The position numbers were made by a program, and so were the translations under genes. From NCBI GenBank assembly GCA_973895155.1, contig OZ316891.1, positions 28,458,001 to 28,522,000 of the forward strand: 64,000 bases of DNA, given 5' to 3'. Numbering within the stretch: position 1 is the first letter of the stretch; every line of letters starts with the position of its first letter. The stretch is from Marsupella aquatica. Taxonomy: Eukaryota > Marchantiophyta. Shown here in pieces: positions 21,865 through 30,876 of the stretch. The notes below the pieces were generated by a model. That model saw only the letters and a program-made list of their open reading frames with translations. It was not told the origin of the DNA and made no database searches.

Positions 21865-22236
21865 GTTCTAATAACCGATGGAAATCATGTGTTTTCAAAA
21901 AAGATGGCCATTTTGGAGAATCTTCCCCCCCCCCCAAATATCAATCTATTCATTAAAAGTGAATTATTATTCAATTTATGAACATTTGGGCAATAGAAAG
22001 TGTACATTTGGCCTTCAAAAAGTGTACAACTAGGCAAGAAACAAAGTTGATGGCCATCAGATGTATCACCATGTTCATCCTTTGTAAATGAACTAGGATG
22101 AGACCCTTCTAGTCAAGATCATTTTTGTCACCTCAAGTTTACAATTGATCATTTAGGTGTAGAGTATTATACCATAGTGTACATTTTGGGTTTACAAAGT
22201 GTACATTTAGAGATCAAAAAGTGAACATTTAGAGGC

Positions 22237-22488
22237 CTAAAAGTGAACAAAATAAAATACGCTTTTAATGAATAGGGTGATAAATGCCTTACAAAGATTG
22301 GCACCATAACCTGTGGGAAATCTCATTGACCCAATACGTCTACGAAACACAATGCGCTCTGCCCTGGTCAAAACCCAAGGAGGATGAATGCTAGGGGGTT
22401 CACTAGGGGGGTCCAAAGATGGCCGAAAACCAAGAAGACCATGCATCCCCATCTCCTCACAACTTTCTCTCCAATTGTAGTTCTTCAA
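22237..22488 (-). CDS. CACTA-B TNP2 transposase fragment upstream of DUF4218
   Basis: The segment reads KNYNWRESCEEMGMHG, then PPWVLTRAERIVFRRRI and RFPTGYGANL, corresponding to the TNP2 stretch just before DUF4218 (compare the LRAPTDYASAFKRH part of CACTA-1). Weak similarity continues upstream to about 22560 (EKKYENLANTR). Beyond that the transposase is lost. Confidence 0.55.
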   Translation of the reverse strand: MKNYNWRESCEEMGMHGLLGFRPSLDPPSEPPSIHPPWVLTRAERIVFRRRIGSMRFPTGYGANLCKAFITLFIKSVFYFVHF

Positions 22489-22624
22489 TTTGCTGCCTCT
22501 AAATTACAGCGAGTATTTGCCAGGTTCTCATACTTCTTCTCTGTAGCACCTGTCTTATTCTCTATGGACACAACAACCACAATATATGTTACTGAAAATA
22601 ACACATTCAACAAACAATGTCAAT

Positions 22625-22885
22625 TCAAACTATACATTTAATAATCATATCCCACACAGTTGTAAAGGCCTTACCTTCAAGCCTACATGTCGTTGGCATG
22701 CCAGAAGAGTGCATCGACTTTGCCACCTCAAGTGGTGATGGTGGAACTCCTACAGAATTGGAATCAATTTTATCTCTCACCGACACAACAACTTCCATTA
22801 ATGTCTTGAAGTTCACATGGAACAAGTCAGTCAATGAATTCAAACGTTCATTGATCTCTGGAAGACATGTTTCGACAGCCTTCAA
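22625..22885 (-). CDS. CACTA-2 second transposon protein, coiled-coil exon
   Basis: An amphipathic segment (CLPEINERLNSLTDLFHV, then LMEVVVSVRDKID) is consistent with a coiled coil, at the position of the CACTA-1 segment 2792-3193. The expected C-terminal exon (2141-2719 in CACTA-1) is missing at the junction with CACTA-B. Confidence 0.45.
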   Translation of the reverse strand: MKAVETCLPEINERLNSLTDLFHVNFKTLMEVVVSVRDKIDSNSVGVPPSPLEVAKSMHSSGMPTTCRLEGKAFTTVWDMIIKCIV

Positions 22886-23253
22886 ACGACCACTTATCTC
22901 TGTAAGTGAAGATCCACCTCCCTACATGACATAGGGGTATAGGTTCAATCACTCCATATGAAATGTTGGGCAATATATGCACAATCAATGTTATATACAG
23001 TGTACACCTGAAATTCAACGCAGGTCATTCAATTACCAATCAGAACTCATATAACTTACATGCTTGGAGGATTCAGATGCACCCTCTTGAGCCCGAGTGT
23101 TCACAATTTCAACCCTCAACTCTTCTTTTGAAGGGCTTTCTGCACATGCATGGCAAACACAAGTTATCGATCAATATTCAGGGAACGTACACTAAAAAAC
23201 AAAGTTTACATGTATGAGTTTACACTAAAAAACAGTACATAGTGTAGCATAAA

Positions 23254-23907
23254 TTACATAGCTAGGCCATTCATTCTTACCAAACGTTTAGCTGTCGGTG
23301 CAGTGCCGGTCCTTCCTGTCAGATTAGGGTTCTGAACACTCAACCTGGCCTCGGTCATCTGTGAACTCTTCTTTTTTGAAGCATCTGTTACAAAATAAGC
23401 TACTAACCTTGCCCACACTTTATCATCACAACTGGCTGGTGGAGGCATATCTGGCTTCTCCCCACCTTCCTTCCAAGCCTTATGCATTCTCCACCTCTCT
23501 TGCTTGATGATTTTACCTGTTGTACTCTCTAGGCAACCTATGTCCACGCCATCATCACTGCCCACATAATTCCATTTGGCAGCAACATTTTCACATACAG
23601 TCTTCCAATCTTTTGGATGCTATTTTTTAAAATTAATAACACTCACATCTAACCAACGCAATACTTCAGCTTTCAAATCAGCATGCCATCGGTTCTTGCG
23701 AGGACACTCAGCATCCACCCATTGTCTCTCATTCAACTTTACGTTCCCTTTCTTTGTCACCTCCCCTCGTGCACTGCTCTCGGTAGTACTGGGCGTTGTA
23801 TTGGCCACCCCTTCATTCACCCTACCTGGGGTTCTGAAGCCACCTGGGAAAATACAATGCCATTCATGCTTGAGAACTACATATAGCAGAATGGATGACG
23901 GCAACAT
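23254..23907 (-). CDS. CACTA-2 second transposon protein, Transposase_24-like core
   Basis: Two minus-strand segments (23907-23620 and 23565-23254) align with the CACTA-1 core: KNRWHADLKAEVLRWLDVSV, then QERWRMHKAWKEGGEK, SSQMTEARLSVQNPNLTGRTG. The frame changes between them and a few residues of the domain lie in the gap, so the copy may carry a small indel. Confidence 0.6.
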
Positions 23908-24045
23908 TCAATGCTTCACTTCAAGAAAAATTCTTCAAACATACATACCTATAGCTCTGCCTGTAGATGCCTGTGCAGGGACTGCACTCTGAAATTGTTG
24001 CGACCCTGGACCACCTGTCCAGCCTAGTACAGGGGCCGGATGATG

Positions 24046-25538
24046 TCACTTTCTAGGTATGTGTGTGCAAACATATGTACTGAAAACTAAGTACAAACTG
24101 TAGGAAAACAACTGAACATTCACCGACATACCTGTCCCCCTTCCGTGCTGCATCTGCATAGGGGCATTAGTGAATACTTGAGTCGATGGTTCGACTGTCC
24201 AACCTGCACACATACATTTTCTATCATTATACATGTGCAGAATCCCCCCCACGTGAATGGACTCCAGATATAATGAGTTCTTCCATTGCTGACAAGATCA
24301 GACATTACCTGCCCCTCTTCCAGCGTTTGTAGGTACTGTATTTTGATATCCCTGCCAATTACCTTCACCACCTTCCCAACCTTGTTCATTCCACGACCCA
24401 CCACCATCCTCCCAACCTGGTTCAACCCATGTCTGTCCTTGTGGACATTGGAACTGATCATTACTAGCATTTGCCCAATCAGGTTGGGCAGAATCTGCAT
24501 GCAATGGCAGGTGGACAGAATTTCATGTTGTCTGAATCCAATACATCCCAAACAATGTCAAAAATTGATATGCAGTCTGAAATTCAGGAGTGCCATGCCT
24601 TCACAAAGAACTGGCATATAGATATATACTCACATCCCCATGGTTGAGGTGGACGTCCATACCCACGAGATTGTGGGTTTGGACCTGCTCTGCCTCTACC
24701 ACGGGCATAACCTAGAGCTTGCCCCCTGCCATAGTATTGGGCACCAGCCTGGGATCTACCACTACTACCACCTCGCCAACCTTGATCAAAGGTCAGCCCC
24801 CCTGCTGGTATGGTGCATGCACAGGCTTCGAAGGCAAAATAGAACTGGCAGGACGCTGCATCACATCACCAACTACAATGTCAGGAACTAAGCAAGGTAC
24901 ATATGTGTAGTATTGAACATATGAAACCTCTAAACAAGAGTTTTTAACTCAAAACCTTGTTGGGAAAACTACTTACCTGTTTCTTTTGGGGTTGCTCTGC
25001 AATGTATTCATCTTCATAACCCCCAGCCTCATCCATTTCCTCTGGAAAATACTCATCATCTGCATCTTCTTGTCTAGTGTCTGCACCCACCTATGCAGCA
25101 TCAATGTCATCTCCACATTCTGCCATTGTAGGTACGACCTTCTTGCTCAACCTGTCACTCCGATGCACAGGCCTAGAGATAGTGTTGGTCACCCTTCTTG
25201 CGTACTCCTTTTGTTTCTTTGAAAATGATGTGGCTCTGCGACATTCCAATATGAGAATACAGTCACAATTTCAGTGCCACATTGAACTATTCATGTCACA
25301 CAAACTCAGCGGAGGGGTGTAGTTGAGAATCGTTCCCTTACAATTCAGCCACATCCTTTTCTAGATCCAGTTCTGCGATTTTGGCTTTCACGTATGCTCG
25401 TTGTTCCATAGCTTTCCTTTCATACTCACACATCTCTGTGTCACTCTGTTCCATCCTACTGGACCACAAAAACATGTCATCTATGGTCACCCCGTATAAC
25501 ACAATGCAACCACAATCACCAGGCATCCATCCATACAT
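24046..25538 (-). CDS. CACTA-2 second transposon protein, N-terminal exons
   Basis: The minus-strand segments include a Trp/Gly/Asn-rich low-complexity stretch (24504-24298) equivalent to the hydrophilic linker of CACTA-1, an acidic segment around 25110-25000, and a short helical segment at 25538-25338 (EYERKAMEQRAYVKAKIAE). Splicing is not resolved. Divergence from CACTA-1 is high here compared with the near-identity of the BRCT and PHD cargo. Confidence 0.4.
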
Positions 25539-25610
25539 CTGTGTTGCTTCAGAATTACTTTATTACACATCATTCCCCTCACTAATGTCCATGCAAACAA
25601 TTCACATTAC

Positions 25611-26489
25611 TCATGGCACAGGCACACTGTTGGCATCTGCATCTCTGAATTCGCCTCCTTCAGCAAATGCATCTACCCTTGTCACAGGAATGAAGTCCCC
25701 GCTATCATGAACTACAGGCACTTGGTCTGAACGCCGACGATCAAAGGCACTATGAGAGTGTAAATGAAACTCAAGGTTTGATCCTTCCATCCGACGTTGC
25801 CTGGCCTGTATATGACACACTACACGCCAACCTGGGGAGTCTTCCACATCCAGGAAGAAAGCTTGCTCCACCTGACTAGGAAACACAAATGGCTCAGACC
25901 ATTCGGGCAATTTCCCTCTGAAATTGGCCAGCAAGAAACCGTCGTTGTCTCTCTTCATGGTAGCCCTATTACCAAGCCAATCCTGCCGCACCCATGAACC
26001 TTTCATAAGAATCACAGGACTGGACACCGCCCCATAGTCCAGAGCCCATATGTCAACTAATTCTCCCACATATCCCATCTCCATCCAGGCCCTGTCGTGA
26101 TTGTGGCTCTGTTGCTCAAATACAGTGATGAGCCCACAGTCATTCGTCACCCTGTAGGCACTGTCACCATCCTTCACTCGAAAGTGATTCCCATATGCTC
26201 TCATCCGTTTGTAAGTCTTCACTTTCAGGCTAGGGGCATTAGACAGTAGGTAAACATCTACATCCATGTCTGGGTGGGTCTCATGATGCTCTCTAATTGC
26301 CACTCTGATCCACTCCATGAAACCTGGAAAAGTTGTTCTTGCAGTGGGATGGGCCGCCTTCAATGACTCATACTCCCTGAACGAACAACCACACAGCATT
26401 AGCTTGGGTAAACATGAACAGGCTGAAGGAGAAAACCACACGAACACAACATTTAAGCTCATGAACTGGATTATAGCACATGTATGCAC
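25611..26489 (-). CDS. CACTA-2 transposase C-terminal module (DUF4216-like), intact
   Basis: A 292-residue open frame whose coding part begins near 26375 (REYESLKAAHPT). It reads through the blocks broken in CACTA-1: DVDVYLLSNAPSLKVKTYKRM, GNHFRVKDG, MGYVGELVDIWALDYGA, DNDGFLLANFRGKLPEW, VEQAFFLDVEDSPGWRVV. It serves here as the reference for the CACTA-1 frameshift. Confidence 0.7.
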   Translation of the reverse strand: MHTCAIIQFMSLNVVFVWFSPSACSCLPKLMLCGCSFREYESLKAAHPTARTTFPGFMEWIRVAIREHHETHPDMDVDVYLLSNAPSLKVKTYKRMRAYGNHFRVKDGDSAYRVTNDCGLITVFEQQSHNHDRAWMEMGYVGELVDIWALDYGAVSSPVILMKGSWVRQDWLGNRATMKRDNDGFLLANFRGKLPEWSEPFVFPSQVEQAFFLDVEDSPGWRVVCHIQARQRRMEGSNLEFHLHSHSAFDRRRSDQVPVVHDSGDFIPVTRVDAFAEGGEFRDADANSVPVP

Positions 26490-26492
26490 TCA

Positions 26493-26996
26493 CTATATCC
26501 AGGGTTCCATCACCACAGTGTTGTGCAATACAAAGTCATGTGCCAAGTCTCTCATAGATATGGTCAGGTTCTTTGTGGTTGCAGCCCCTTCCAGTACTTC
26601 ACCTATCACCCCTTCCTCCTCATCAGAATTCCACACCCTGGTCTTCACATGCTCATATTGTGCTATGTATTCGGTCAGAAATCCCAGAGTCTCATCCTTG
26701 ATGTAACCTTTAGCCATGCTTGCTTCAGGTTTGTAATATGTTCTCACGTGACCTTTGAGTAGCTTCATGTACCGTTCCAAAGGGTACAACCAACGAGCAC
26801 TCACAGGCCCAAATTGGTGTAGCTCTTCCACAACATGGACAAGTAGGTGGGTCATGACATCAAAAAATGCGGGAGGAAAATAAATCTCCAGGTCACACAG
26901 CACCTGAGCGACATCTTCTGTCAGTTGTGGGAAGTGTGTTTCATCCCAAACCTTCACACAAATACGATGAAACACATCACTGAGTCGCATGATCAC
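26493..26996 (-). CDS. CACTA-2 transposase DUF4218 segment
   Basis: Contains FPPAFFDVMTHLLVHVVEEL and WLYPLERYMKLLKGHV. Directly upstream, a TAG at 27012-27014 interrupts the frame (LRGLL, stop, KPIRTV) where CACTA-1 has sense codons. Confidence 0.7.
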   Translation of the reverse strand: MIMRLSDVFHRICVKVWDETHFPQLTEDVAQVLCDLEIYFPPAFFDVMTHLLVHVVEELHQFGPVSARWLYPLERYMKLLKGHVRTYYKPEASMAKGYIKDETLGFLTEYIAQYEHVKTRVWNSDEEEGVIGEVLEGAATTKNLTISMRDLAHDFVLHNTVVMEPWI

Positions 26997-27011
26997 AGTA
27001 CGAATAGGCTT

Positions 27012-27398
27012 CTACAACAGGCCCCTTAGGCATAAAGGCAACACCTGTTGCATCAACATATGGTAGTCATGGCTTTTCATACTACCAAGCTTTCTAGTCA
27101 TGATATGCTTCTTGAAAGCACTGCCATAGTTTGAAGGAACCTTCAAAGAACTCAACCTCTGCACAAATAGTTCCCACTCTGTGTCTGTCAGAACATAGGG
27201 CGCTTGGTACTTCAAGAGCACATCAGCTCTGTGGGCATGTGGCCTCAACCAAAGATGGGGTTTCATTCCCCTCTGTTCAAGATCCAATCTCACTGAACCA
27301 GTGTCTTTCTCTCCACACAAGAATCTGAGTAGACTCTCACAAATATTCTTTTCAATGTGCATAACATCAATGTTATGTTTGCTTGGCTCAAACTCCTG
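27012..27398 (-). pseudogene. CACTA-2 TNP2 transposase exon 2, cut by element E and ending in a nonsense codon
   Basis: Reads EPSKHNIDVMHIEKN, then GEKDTGSVRLDLEQRGMKP and GSMKSHDYHMLMQQ, closely like CACTA-1. Its upstream end meets the element E terminus at 27399, ten bases inside the exon, so exon 1 lies 10.5 kb away at 37942-39854. The frame stops at 27012. Confidence 0.75.
27387..27398. repeat. Element E target site duplication, left copy
   Basis: CTCAAACTCCTG at 27387-27398 is repeated exactly at 37891-37902. The undisturbed CACTA-1 sequence at 7409-7419 has ATCAAACTCCTG once, which supports a true duplication of 11-12 bp. Confidence 0.85.
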
Positions 27399-27425
27399 GG
27401 GTAATTGTAACGTGCGAGCAAACAG
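27399..27425. repeat. Element E left terminal inverted repeat
   Basis: Starts GGGTAATTGTAACG and ends in TGCGAGCAAACAG. The last 13 bases match the right end exactly in inverse orientation. Confidence 0.75.
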
Positions 27426-28007
27426 TAGAATTTTTGCTCACACGGGCAAGATGTCACCTTGTATTGGGGCCCAAAAAAGGTCTGGAATATTCCTCGCTAG
27501 CATGGAGACCCTGTTCGATCAATAAATATAGACGGCTACCCATGGACGATTCTAGTCCCGTGAACGCAATAGATCAAAATGACATATCTTCAGGCCAGCA
27601 AAATCGCTAGTCTAATGATGCCAACACATTGAGCCACTCATCCGAGGTACGGTCTCCACGTACAGGCTTCCACATGTGAAAATTCCCACCCGAGGAAGAG
27701 TAATAACAAAAAAGTACTGCGTGATTCCTGCGTGAAAAGAATCAACGTGTCATTACTGCCGAGGAAAGGAGGATTAAGGCCGTTTGGACACTAATTAAGT
27801 CACTTGCAAGTGAACGGGACACTTACCGTTCGAACTAGACTCGAATCCAAGGTGTCGAACCGTCCACTTAAACAAATCCGCTAGCCCCAAAACCACCAGT
27901 CTTCCAAATCATTCTCCTGATCACTTCCACCACGTCCGACTTGATCTCTTTCATTCGGAACTGCTATCAGTGTTCCAAGTTCTCAACACTCTCCAGATCT
28001 AGTTCAG

Positions 28008-28150
28008 GTAAGCGCGGGTCTATGCTCTGAGCTGTTTTAAGGGAAGAACTCTCCGACAAGGCATGATATTCATCATATTTCATCGTGAATACTGTTTCCA
28101 TTTGTTGAATCCTGTTCTATTTAATCATTGTTTGGGTTTTGTAAGTGCAG
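28008..28150 (+). other. Probable 5' UTR intron of the small element E gene
   Basis: A CAG/GTAAGC donor at 28008 and a GTAAGTGCAG acceptor at 28141-28150 lie directly before the ATG at 28155. They imply a transcribed leader upstream (about 27890-28007). Confidence 0.5.
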
Positions 28151-28154
28151 AGAA

Positions 28155-28583
28155 ATGTCTGGTGTTCCAAGAAATCCTCCTCAGGGGAAATGGCGACTTG
28201 AGATCCGTCGTTACAACCCGGCAACAGATGGCCCGCTTGAAGATGACTCTCCTCCGAAGCAGAAACCCGATGCAGAGACTATGAAGGTCTCCGCCGGCAG
28301 TAGTGTCCCAACCGAACTCGGTCAATCTGTTGGATCGTCATCATCATTGAGGAGAACACCTACTCCTCCAAAGTTAATTCCAGCAGCAAAGTCTCCACCG
28401 AAGCCAAAGGTGGATACCACACAGCGCGAGGTTGTATCGAAGAGGAAGAGGCTCGCAGAAGAGGAGCAGTATTGGATTGAGAGGGAGATCTATGACTACT
28501 GGACCGAGGAACGCCTCGCCTCTTTGGATTATGATTCTGAGTCAGACACTAACTCCGATGCATGGAAGGCGTCCAGCCCCTGA
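28155..28583 (+). CDS. Small basic/acidic protein of element E
   Basis: 142 residues from the ATG at 28155. The N-terminus (MSGVPRNPPQGKWRLEIRRY) is followed by a long Pro/Ser/Lys-rich disordered region, a basic patch (VVSKRKRLAEEE), an aromatic-acidic helix-like segment (YWIEREIYDYWTEERL) and an acidic tail. I recognise no domain. The basic patch could be a nuclear localisation signal. It is the first gene from the left end, converges on the transposase gene, and has an upstream leader intron, so it looks like a genuine gene. A regulatory or accessory role is only a guess. Confidence 0.6.
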   Translation: MSGVPRNPPQGKWRLEIRRYNPATDGPLEDDSPPKQKPDAETMKVSAGSSVPTELGQSVGSSSSLRRTPTPPKLIPAAKSPPKPKVDTTQREVVSKRKRLAEEEQYWIEREIYDYWTEERLASLDYDSESDTNSDAWKASSP

Positions 28584-28767
28584 GGGTAGAGTCAGGTTGT
28601 GGATTTACTGAAATTTTTGTAGTTACAAGCGAACCACATGTCCTAATGTACTTTCAATATGTATGAGAAGTAAAGTTTGGGCGGTCCTTTCATTTCTATG
28701 TGTTTCTCTGGAATGCCATTTTGTACATAGTACTTTTATTTTGAAGTCACTGTTGGACCCTTCCCAG

Positions 28768-28785
28768 ACTAGCGATATCGCTAGT
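28768..28785. repeat. Element E palindrome, copy 1
   Basis: ACTAGCGATATCGCTAGT is a perfect 18-bp palindrome in the convergent intergenic region. Confidence 0.85.
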
Positions 28786-28908
28786 ATAGAACTGTGTTCA
28801 TCTTCGATAATCAATTCGATCGAGTATTACCACAACAACTTCAGGGAAAACTTCCCTCCCTAAACCCTAAACATCCTGTCACATCCTGTCCTAAATTCCG
28901 TTGATCAG

Positions 28909-28926
28909 ACTAGCGATCTCGCTAGC
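28909..28926. repeat. Element E palindrome, copy 2
   Basis: ACTAGCGA TC TCGCTAGC, followed by CAAAA. Confidence 0.85.
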
Positions 28927-29038
28927 CAAAAACTGGCGTCATTTTAATGATCAAACCGTGAACTCTATAGAAACTTGTCAATAGGTTAACACGTATGAAA
29001 GTAGGATGTTTCTGTCAGGATGCAGCAGACTTCCTAAG

Positions 29039-29056
29039 ACTAGAGAGATCGCTAAC
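29039..29056. repeat. Element E palindrome, copy 3 (degenerate left arm)
   Basis: ACTAGAGA GA TCGCTAAC. Confidence 0.7.
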
Positions 29057-29206
29057 CTTAAACAGCAAACGCAAACACCATAAAAGTTACCATTATGGAC
29101 CTCGCTAACATTATGATTCACTCGGTGAAAACAGATTGATATTTGTGAAACCACAAACTCGAGTAATCCATCCCACCACCCTATAATTAGCATCTCCAAT
29201 AAACGA

Positions 29207-29716
29207 CTAGTCCCCTATCTGTAACGGAATTAAACTCCTCACTTCCCCAACAGTCAGAATTGGTTGTTTGACAAGGTCGTCCTTCTCTAGGTTGAGTGAA
29301 AACTTGTTTAAATACACCCACAGCAGATGTTTACAAGACATGTATGGTTTCCCTCGTGTATGCCTCTTATAAAAGTCTTCACAAGAACACGAAGGGAAAC
29401 AACAGATTTGCACCCAATATGTGTGCGGAACTTGTGAATCAGTCTCGTGAGTGGCGATCAAGTATCTCCAACCCCATCCATTTCCGGTAGTTACCTTCTC
29501 ATTTCCGACAACTCTCATGTATTCTTGTGTAGCGGAAACGATGCGCTTGAGCAACTCTGGAGTATTGCTGAAACGCTGTCTTGCACCCTTACCATTTTGG
29601 GTTTTCAACCGACGGTCCACATTAGTTAGATCAATTCGTTCGGCGAATGAGTTAACATCAATTCGTAGGTTGACCCAATTGGGGGACGGGAACTCTCCAA
29701 CTTGATTTGCATCCAC
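29207..29716 (-). CDS. Element E transposase, SWIM zinc-finger exon
   Basis: About 169 residues at the C-terminus of the transposase. HTYWVQICCFPSCSCEDFY, then SCKHLLWVYL gives the SWIM pattern (C-x-C, then C-x-H). SWIM fingers follow the DDE core in Mutator-like and KDZ transposases and help bind DNA. The segment ends at the stop codon at 29207. Upstream residues (NWVNLRIDVNSFAERIDL) are hydrophilic. It joins the preceding exon (30771-29761) through an intron around 29717-29760. Confidence 0.75.
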   Translation of the reverse strand: MDANQVGEFPSPNWVNLRIDVNSFAERIDLTNVDRRLKTQNGKGARQRFSNTPELLKRIVSATQEYMRVVGNEKVTTGNGWGWRYLIATHETDSQVPHTYWVQICCFPSCSCEDFYKRHTRGKPYMSCKHLLWVYLNKFSLNLEKDDLVKQPILTVGEVRSLIPLQIGD

Positions 29717-29760
29717 ATAGGAGAGTCCACTGATCTAGAATCCTAATCCCAGCAGAAACT

Positions 29761-30783
29761 CTATCTCGGGATGGAAGAGGCAAGTCCCACGCTGAACCTT
29801 GAGCGACTCGGGTGGGGGGGGGGTAGTTGAGCTAGAGTTCTGCATCCTCGGCTCTTGTGACACTTATTATTAGGACAGAAGTACAACAACTGGCGATGTG
29901 GAGACGATAATCGCAACCCGTGAATGGCGACTCCAACAATTCCCCCTTGCGCGGACTTACATCCAGTCTCCTTGATGAGATTTCTACATTCATCTCTTCC
30001 AAAAACGCTTCGGTCAACCGACCCGTTGCAAACAGGTCCAGCACCTCTACCGCTTCGCCTGAGATGCCAGGTCCCATAAGGAACATCAACCTCTCGGATG
30101 GAAGGGATCCTTTGGGGGGCATCCCGATGGTCATCCCCGACATCACACGGAGGTTGAGTCCCCATCTTCACGGTATCATTGACATTACGACTTGCATCAT
30201 CACCATCATCATCTGAAATATGGATAACTCCAGTAGAACAACCTCCGATAGGTGTTGCCGAAGTTGTATTATTTGCTACTTCTGGGTCCGCAGAAGTCTC
30301 CGAAACATTGACGAAGCGAAATTCAGGATAGAGATTACGCCTTTTTAGTCCTGAAGGAGAAGCTGTTGTGCGTGACACCTTGTCATGTCTGTGGGAGTCA
30401 TTCTCGTGGATTACAGCTGAAGCTTTCCCTTTCCTCTTTGTGGATGTTGTTCGGAGATCGCCATGTAATGGAACTGTTCTATAGAATTCATACTTAGCTG
30501 AAGACTCAAGCAAAAGATTTGCTGCCTTTTCGTAAGCATCCATGGATCCCATAGCATCGGCGTTCCTATATGCTAATTCAAAAATGGTCGGCCCCTGGCC
30601 TCTGTGAACACCTTCACTGTAGGCAGTAAAAGCAACAATTTGCCCCGCAGCACGATTCTGGTCCACCTCACATGCTTCAATCAATCCCACTAGTTTCTTC
30701 ATTTGGCAGGATCTCATGGATGCATGGACTGATTCCGCTCCAGTACAATTTGGCATCAAGGCTGACTCCATTGCGGTTTGCGT
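29761..30783 (-). CDS. Element E transposase, exon with the catalytic Glu region and disordered linker
   Basis: The exon begins at 30783 after an intron acceptor (TTTTTCGCAG). It starts ANRNGVSLDAKL-like in one frame and MESALMPNCTGAESVHASMR in the used frame. N-x-x-x-AES-x-H-x-S is the pattern expected around the final acidic catalytic residue of DDE transposases of this type. About 80 structured residues follow, then a long Ser/Asp-rich linker containing a basic patch (TSTKRKGKA) and an acidic patch (HISDDDGDD). The far C-terminal part, after about residue 240, may lie in an intron. Confidence 0.55.
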   Translation of the reverse strand, partial: TQTAMESALMPNCTGAESVHASMRSCQMKKLVGLIEACEVDQNRAAGQIVAFTAYSEGVHRGQGPTIFELAYRNADAMGSMDAYEKAANLLLESSAKYEFYRTVPLHGDLRTTSTKRKGKASAVIHENDSHRHDKVSRTTASPSGLKRRNLYPEFRFVNVSETSADPEVANNTTSATPIGGCSTGVIHISDDDGDDASRNVNDTVKMGTQPPCDVGDDHRDAPQRIPSIREVDVPYGTWHLRRSGRGAGPVCNGSVDRSVFGRDECRNLIKETGCKSAQGGIVGVAIHGLRLSSPHRQLLYFCPNNKCHKSRGCRTLAQLPPPHPSRSRFSVGLASSIPR

Positions 30784-30876
30784 CTGCGAAAAAGTAGTCC
30801 ACAGTCAGACCTGATATGCTAGCGAGGTCGCTAGCAAAAACAATGACGTCAAAGAGAAATGAAATTGGACACTTAC
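30784..30876 (-). other. 93-nt intron of the element E transposase gene carrying a palindrome
   Basis: Donor GTAAGT at 30876-30871, acceptor CGCAG at 30788-30784. Palindrome copy 4 sits in the middle. Confidence 0.7.
30818..30835. repeat. Element E palindrome, copy 4 (intronic)
   Basis: GCTAGCGA GG TCGCTAGC, followed by AAAAA. Inside the transposase intron. Confidence 0.85.

Larger units (their letters stand above)
19902..22570 (-). mobile_element. CACTA-B: truncated CACTA element, unrelated family
   Basis: Starts with a CACTAGTACATTTTTGGGGG terminus, continues with subterminal repeats of its own type, then the C-terminal half of a TNP2 transposase on the minus strand (22488-20598). The other terminus and the N-terminal transposase half are absent from the window. 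The DNA changes to CACTA-2 accessory-gene sequence at about 22570-22620. The transposase is clearly a different family from CACTA-1 and CACTA-2. The right border is inferred from loss of coding continuity, not from a terminus. Confidence 0.65.
28584..29206. promoter_or_regulatory. Convergent intergenic region of element E with three palindromes
   Basis: Lies between the 3' ends of the small plus-strand gene and the minus-strand transposase gene. It holds complete copies of the 18-bp palindrome at 28768, 28909 and 29039, plus a half-site at about 29101. No coding sequence is supported. Confidence 0.6.

Noticed and set aside
21927-21940. Run of C as a possible structural or regulatory site
   Set aside because: A simple homopolymer in AT-rich non-coding DNA of CACTA-B; no further support.
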